NCBI GenBank assembly: GCA_023433275.1
Contig: JAEZDN010000047.1
Coordinates: forward strand, 1 to 64,000
Source: Verrucomicrobiota bacterium
GTDB lineage: Bacteria; Verrucomicrobiota; Verrucomicrobiia; Opitutales; Opitutaceae
Direction of reading: 5' to 3'
DNA length: 64,000 nt
Program-made: the position numbers and the translations under genes
The notes under the pieces: generated by a model
Databases searched by the model: none
What the model saw: the letters and a program-made list of their open reading frames with translations, nothing else
Told to the model about the DNA's origin: nothing
Part shown: positions 59,769 to 64,000 of the stretch, piece by piece
How the letters are laid out: each line of letters opens with the position of its first letter
Numbering within the stretch: the first letter of the stretch is position 1

Positions 59769-62700
59769 GGCTGGGCGGAGGTGCCCGCGGAACGCACTCC
59801 GGGAGGACGGCGTCCGGGGACGCCCCGATTAAGGAAGGCGAGGGAGCTCGCGTCGTTGCGGGTGACGAGGAGGTCGGCCCAGCCATCGCGATTCAAGTCC
59901 ACGGCGGCCACATTTCGAGCATCGCCGGACACGATCAGGCCGCTTTCCGCGGGCGGGATGATGGTCAGGCTCCCGCGGCCGTCGCCTTTCAATAGCTGGC
60001 TTAATCCGCCATGGAAGCGACCGATGGAAGGAACCGGCGCGTGCGAATTTTGGACGGCGTAGAGATCAGCGTGGCCGTCACCATCGAAATCCTCGGCGGC
60101 GAGCCCATGGATGGGCGCGATTTGCGCGCGGCGCGGCAGCGCGGTGAAACGGTAGGTGCCGTCGGGCTGGCTGAGGAAGAGCCCGCTGCGAAACTCGGTG
60201 GCAGTGAGGCACTGCGCGGCAGCGAGAACATTCGCGCCGAAGATTTCGTCGAGAGTTGCGCGGGCGAAGGTGTCGTGCCGGGGGTATTTTTTCAGGAGGG
60301 CGGGAATGGCCGCGCCGAGTTCCTTGCGCGTGCGGCGCGGATAGAGTTGGCCCGCCTCGTGGTGCGCTTCCACGAGCTGATAGCTGCCGTCGCCCTTGAA
60401 GTCACCGTAGTAAAGGTACGCGGGCGCGTCGGCAGTGGCGTGGTACTCGGTGTTCAAACCGAGGTTGCCCGCGGCGAAGTCAGGGCGACCATCTTCGTTG
60501 AAATCGGCGCTGGCGAGGGAACTCCACCAACCCGTACCGGCGGCAGCAAAACCGGCCTCGGTGGTGCGGTCGGCGAAACCGCGGTCTTGCTCGTTGTGGA
60601 AATAGCGCACGTGGCCCCAGTCGAGCGCGAGCAAGAGGTCGGGCCAGCCGTCCGCATCGACATCGCTCCACAGCGCGGCCGTGACCATGCCGATGTCGCG
60701 CAATGCCGGGGCGAGGGCGGGGGTGGCGTCCGTGAACCGTCCGCCGCGATTCGAAAGCAACGCACTGCGCGGGGGCATTGGGTAATCGCCCGGTTGCACG
60801 CGCCCGCCGATGAACAAGTCAACGTGCCCATCCCGGTCCCAATCGGCGGCGGCCGCCGCGCCCACGCTGGAGCGCCATTCCGGGAAGCTGCCCGCTGGCG
60901 CGGGTTGGAAGCCGCCGCGACCGTCACCCAGCAATAAATCCGGTCTATAGTTCGGTGCACCGGCGGGCAAGGCTGCCCCGCCTTTCGTCACGAGCAGGTC
61001 GAGATCACCATCCGCATCGACATCGAAAAAGAGCACGGGGCCGTCGCTCACGGGTGAGCCGGCGCGACCGAGGTTGACGGGATTTGCGAATCCGCCGGCG
61101 GTGCCCGGCAGGAGGCGGCGCGGGTCGCGCGCGGTGCCGCCAAGGAGCGCATCGATGTGGCCATCGCTGTTGACGTCACCCATCGCGAGCGACGGCCCGC
61201 GCCGGTCGAGGCGCAGCGACAGGAGCGGCTGCAGGGCCGTTTCGTCGACGTACTCCTCGCGCGCGACCAGGTTGAAGCCGGTTGCTGCGCTTGCCTCGGC
61301 GAAGATCGTTTCAGGCCCGGGCAGCGGCGCGCGGGCCGGAGTCGCGTTGGCCGGCTCGGTGATGAGGTGTCGGTGGTCGGCGGAAAGGCCGGTGAGGATT
61401 TGTTCGTGACCGCTGGGCCAGCGGATCGTCAGCCGGTCGATCGTGGTGTCGGCGCCGAGGCCAAAATGGAGCACGGGTTCCGAGGTTGAGAGGTAGCCGC
61501 GGGCGAGTACCAGTTGGCGCACCTGGAGTCCGGAGGCGGTTTCAAGGGTCACGGTGGCGCCGACGCCGAAGTGGTTGGATACCGTGCCGCGCAGGGTGAT
61601 GATCGCGCGATGGCCGGTGGCGCTGTCGTTGCGGAGGACGGTGACGCCCTGGCGATAGTTGGAATAAATGAGATCGAGATCGCCGTCGCCGTCGAGGTCG
61701 CCGGTGGCGGCACCGAAACTGACGCCGTTGTGATCGAGGCCCCACGCGGCGCCGGCGTTTTCGAAGCGGAGGTCGCCGATGTTTTTGAAGGCGAGGTTGG
61801 GTTCGGCCAAGAGCGGGCTGCGTTCCATGACACGCACGCGTTCGCGGGCATTTTCCGACGTCATCATTCGGATGAGCAGGTCGGAGTTGTGCAGTTCGCG
61901 AACCATGCCCGTGGTGAAAAATGCGTCGAGCCGTCCGTCGTTGTCGAAGTCCTCCAGGCGGACGGCCCACGTCCAGTCGGTGGCGGCCAGGCCGGCGAGG
62001 AAGGCGGCTTCCTGCAGGGGGATGCCGGGGCCGGCATTCAGGTAGAGTGCGTTGCGGAGGTATTGCGGCGCACCGGCGGCGGGATCGTTGGCAGGCTCGG
62101 CGGTGGTGCGGGCCCGGCTCGCAGCCATGCCGCGGTGGTCCTTCTCGTGGGTGGTGGCGGCCATGTCGGCGACGAGCAGGTCGAGCCGACCATCGCCATC
62201 GAGGTCGCCGAGATCGGCGCCCATGGCGGAATACGGCGTGTGGGGGAGGACGGAGGCGGCGATATCGGTGAAGGTGCCGTCGCGGTTGTTGCGATAGAGG
62301 TGGTCGGGCACGGCGAAGTCGTTGGCCACGTACAGATCAGGCCAGCCGTCCTCGTTGAAATCCCACCACGTGGCGGAGTGGCCCTGCGACACGCCGGCGA
62401 GACCGGCGAATGGGGTGACGTCGGTGAAGGTGCCGTCGCGATTGTTGCGGTAGAGGCGGTCCTGCTGACCGTCTGGTTGGGCGACGGCGTCGAGGAGGTT
62501 GGTCTGGATATGGACGTCCAGCCAGCCGTCGCGGTCGTAGTCGCAGAATGCAGCCATGCCGCTTGCGTCGGCCAGCGCGAGTCCGCGGGAGGCGGCTTCC
62601 TCGCGAAAAGTGCCATCGCCTTGGTTGAGGTAGAGCAGGTTGGGCGCGCGGAAGCGGCAGACGTAGAGGTCGAGGTGGCCGTCGTTGTTGATGTCGGCGA

Positions 62701-63118
62701 AACTTGCGCCCTGTTTCCAGATGCGGGCGGATTCACCGGCGTCGCCGACGCCCGCGCGCGCGGTGACGTCCTCGAATTTCCAGTCCCCGAGATTGCGGAA
62801 GAGGCGGCAGCTTTCCGTTTTGCTGACGACGAAGAGATCGGGGCGCCCGTCGTTGTCGTAGTCGGCGATGGCGACGCCGGTGCCGATCGCGCCGACCTCG
62901 AACTCATGGAAGAGTTCATTCCACATGCGGGGATCGTCGTACTTGTTCTCCGTTACGATGCCGGTCTGTTCCGGGGCCAGGGGGGTGAAGAGCGTGCCGG
63001 AGTGCGGGCCCGAGTGGGTGGCCAGCGGAGTGGAGACCAACCCGTCGGCCGCGGCGACGGATGAGGCGGCAAACAGCGCGACCGCGAAGGCGCAAGCGAC
63101 GGGGTGGAGGACGGACAT
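59765..63118 (-). CDS. Large secreted FG-GAP/UnbV (CRTAC1-like) protein
   Basis: The product has 1117 residues from the ATG at 63118 (signal peptide MSVLHPVACAFAVALFAASSVAAA). It contains two propellers: FG-GAP repeats in residues about 60-440 (DYDNDGRPDLFVV, DINNDGHLDLYVC, DLDGDGRLDLLV), then an ASPIC/UnbV domain (FGVGATVTLETASGLQVRQL ... LTIRWPSGHEQILTG). A second FG-GAP propeller follows (DVNSDGHIDALLGG, DVDADGDLDLLVTKG, DFDGDGHADLYAV). The left-edge paralogue ends with a second ASPIC domain; here the protein stops where that domain should begin (NRGVPGRRPPGVRSAGTSAQP), so the C-terminal module has been lost. It is translationally coupled to the FG-GAP lipoprotein. Confidence 0.85.
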   Translation of the reverse strand: MSVLHPVACAFAVALFAASSVAAADGLVSTPLATHSGPHSGTLFTPLAPEQTGIVTENKYDDPRMWNELFHEFEVGAIGTGVAIADYDNDGRPDLFVVSKTESCRLFRNLGDWKFEDVTARAGVGDAGESARIWKQGASFADINNDGHLDLYVCRFRAPNLLYLNQGDGTFREEAASRGLALADASGMAAFCDYDRDGWLDVHIQTNLLDAVAQPDGQQDRLYRNNRDGTFTDVTPFAGLAGVSQGHSATWWDFNEDGWPDLYVANDFAVPDHLYRNNRDGTFTDIAASVLPHTPYSAMGADLGDLDGDGRLDLLVADMAATTHEKDHRGMAASRARTTAEPANDPAAGAPQYLRNALYLNAGPGIPLQEAAFLAGLAATDWTWAVRLEDFDNDGRLDAFFTTGMVRELHNSDLLIRMMTSENARERVRVMERSPLLAEPNLAFKNIGDLRFENAGAAWGLDHNGVSFGAATGDLDGDGDLDLIYSNYRQGVTVLRNDSATGHRAIITLRGTVSNHFGVGATVTLETASGLQVRQLVLARGYLSTSEPVLHFGLGADTTIDRLTIRWPSGHEQILTGLSADHRHLITEPANATPARAPLPGPETIFAEASAATGFNLVAREEYVDETALQPLLSLRLDRRGPSLAMGDVNSDGHIDALLGGTARDPRRLLPGTAGGFANPVNLGRAGSPVSDGPVLFFDVDADGDLDLLVTKGGAALPAGAPNYRPDLLLGDGRGGFQPAPAGSFPEWRSSVGAAAAADWDRDGHVDLFIGGRVQPGDYPMPPRSALLSNRGGRFTDATPALAPALRDIGMVTAALWSDVDADGWPDLLLALDWGHVRYFHNEQDRGFADRTTEAGFAAAGTGWWSSLASADFNEDGRPDFAAGNLGLNTEYHATADAPAYLYYGDFKGDGSYQLVEAHHEAGQLYPRRTRKELGAAIPALLKKYPRHDTFARATLDEIFGANVLAAAQCLTATEFRSGLFLSQPDGTYRFTALPRRAQIAPIHGLAAEDFDGDGHADLYAVQNSHAPVPSIGRFHGGLSQLLKGDGRGSLTIIPPAESGLIVSGDARNVAAVDLNRDGWADLLVTRNDASSLAFLNRGVPGRRPPGVRSAGTSAQP

Positions 63119-63412
63119 CGGACGGGATGAGGGTGCCGATTGGCCGGCTGGTCTGTCAAGAAACCGGCCGCGGGTGCGGGGGTCGGGAGCTTGGCGAGGC
63201 GAGGAAAGGTGGAGGGTTGGGTGACGTAGGGACGCAGGCTGGCTGGGCCCTTGGTTGTTCGAGTCGCATGCCTCAGGGCGCAGCAAGACTGCGCCCCTAC
63301 ATTATAAATGGTAGGGGCGAGGTCGCCGCCGTGGCGGCGGGCTTGCGTCCGGTGGGGTGCGGGATTTGCATGGGGCGCACGCATGCCGCCGCTTTCCCCT
63401 CAGCGATTCAGG
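63119..63412. repeat. Intergenic region with short palindromic elements
   Basis: Element edges GCAGCAAGACTGCGCCCCTA (63278) and GGTAGGGGCGAGGTCGCCGC (63310) match those near 35008 and 56838. This is the divergent control region of the two flanking genes. Confidence 0.5.
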
Positions 63413-64000
63413 ATGAGTGTTTGGCTCGTGGTCGCGTTGCTGGTGGGTTGGATGACTTGGAATCAGCAAGCGCGGATCGGCCGGATTCTCCGGATCACCG
63501 CATTGCCGGAGTGGTCGGTGGATGCGCCGCAGGCCGCAGGCGGTTCACCCACGGGGTACGAGCGGGCGTGGCGGCGATTGATCCTGCCGGAGCACAATTA
63601 TCGGAGCTATCAATGGATCGCGATGGCGCAGCAGATGCAGGCGGAAGGAAGCTGGCGGATTCGACATGTTGCCGGTGAGAACGCACCGCAGGGAAGGGAA
63701 TCGAATCTCGCCGCCCCCTACGGCTGGTGGCTGGGCGCGCTCGCGGGTATCGACGATGCCTTGACGGGTCAGCCTGCAGGGAGCGCGGTGGAGCGCGCAG
63801 CACTGTATGCGGATCCGCTGTTGCAGGTGTTGTTCATGCTGGCGGCCGCGGTTTTGGCGGCGCGTTTGATCGGCGTGGGAAGCGCCGGGCTGCTGATGGT
63901 GGGTTTTGCGCTTTGGTTTCCGCTGGCGGGAAATTTTCTCGGCGGATCGCCGGATGACCGGGTGCTACTGCTCGGCGTCAATTTGCTGGGCTTGGTGGCC
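63413..64000 (+). CDS. N-terminal part of a multi-pass membrane protein, possibly a GT-C glycosyltransferase (3' end outside window)
   Basis: The frame opens at ATG 63413 and runs to the window edge without a stop (196 codons). It has an N-terminal membrane segment (MSVWLVVALLVGWMTW), a soluble stretch, and at least two further segments (LLQVLFMLAAAVLAARLIGV, AGLLMVGFALWFPLAGNFLG). The stretch YRSYQWIAMAQQMQAEGSWRI followed by LAAPYGWWLGALAG resembles the first loop of GT-C/STT3-like membrane glycosyltransferases, where an acidic residue normally binds metal. This is a weak pattern match. It diverges from the large UnbV gene. Confidence 0.6.
   Translation, partial: MSVWLVVALLVGWMTWNQQARIGRILRITALPEWSVDAPQAAGGSPTGYERAWRRLILPEHNYRSYQWIAMAQQMQAEGSWRIRHVAGENAPQGRESNLAAPYGWWLGALAGIDDALTGQPAGSAVERAALYADPLLQVLFMLAAAVLAARLIGVGSAGLLMVGFALWFPLAGNFLGGSPDDRVLLLGVNLLGLVA

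Overview
This window is a G+C-rich bacterial chromosome segment devoted mostly to breaking down (4-O-methyl)glucuronoxylan, the main hemicellulose of hardwood and many plant cell walls. The gene families and style point to Verrucomicrobia, most likely an Opitutaceae relative. The pointers are multi-domain CE15 and GH115 enzymes, MelB-type symporters instead of SusC/SusD pairs, LacI regulators, Tat-exported Gfo/Idh/MocA proteins, many FG-GAP/UnbV proteins and few clear Shine-Dalgarno sites. This placement is inference; there is no rRNA or other marker in the window.

Layout. (1) 1-4348: the tail of an FG-GAP/UnbV protein, a small secreted protein, and a TPR + FG-GAP lipoprotein pair. (2) 4561-10939: GH115 alpha-glucuronidase, a CE15 glucuronoyl esterase fused to an SGNH hydrolase, and a LacI regulator. 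(3) 11526-16975: an acyltransferase and an Ig-domain GH9 glucanase whose reading frame is broken by one extra base. (4) 17550-30141: mannonate dehydratase, then a corrinoid methyl-transfer set: reductive activator, MetH-activation-like protein, a 109-residue unknown, a URO-D-type methyltransferase, a corrinoid protein, a pterin methyltransferase, an amidohydrolase, an MTHFR-like protein and a homocysteine methyltransferase. A hexuronate-type SDR dehydrogenase ends the run. (5) 30676-38049: a beta-propeller protein, a Gfo/Idh/MocA oxidoreductase, a secreted DinB protein, a CE1-like esterase fused to an SMP-30 lactonase, and an ORF6N protein. (6) 38393-55662: the xylan core, with GH43, GH10, a SASA-type acetylesterase, GH67, two GH8, a GPH symporter, GH52, XylA, a LacI regulator and an aldo/keto reductase. 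(7) 55881-64000: a CPBP protease, a second TPR/FG-GAP/UnbV module paralogous to the left end, and the start of a multi-pass membrane protein.

How it fits together. Exported enzymes (GH10, GH8, GH43, GH115, CE15, CE1-like and SASA esterases) would cut the xylan, remove acetyl and ester groups and release uronic acid. The symporter would import oligosaccharides, GH52 would hydrolyse them, and XylA would start xylose catabolism. The released sugar acid is often 4-O-methyl-glucuronate, whose methyl ether must be removed before the normal glucuronate-fructuronate-mannonate-KDG route. The corrinoid cluster holds all four parts of an O-demethylase and is bracketed by the two enzymes of the mannonate branch. 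I therefore propose it as a corrinoid/folate system that demethylates 4-O-methyl-glucuronate (or a related methylated sugar). This is the most interesting hypothesis in the window; the sequence supports the parts list and context but not the substrate.

The intergenic spaces, especially in the corrinoid cluster, are filled with dispersed palindromic repeats of several families. Some reach into coding sequence.
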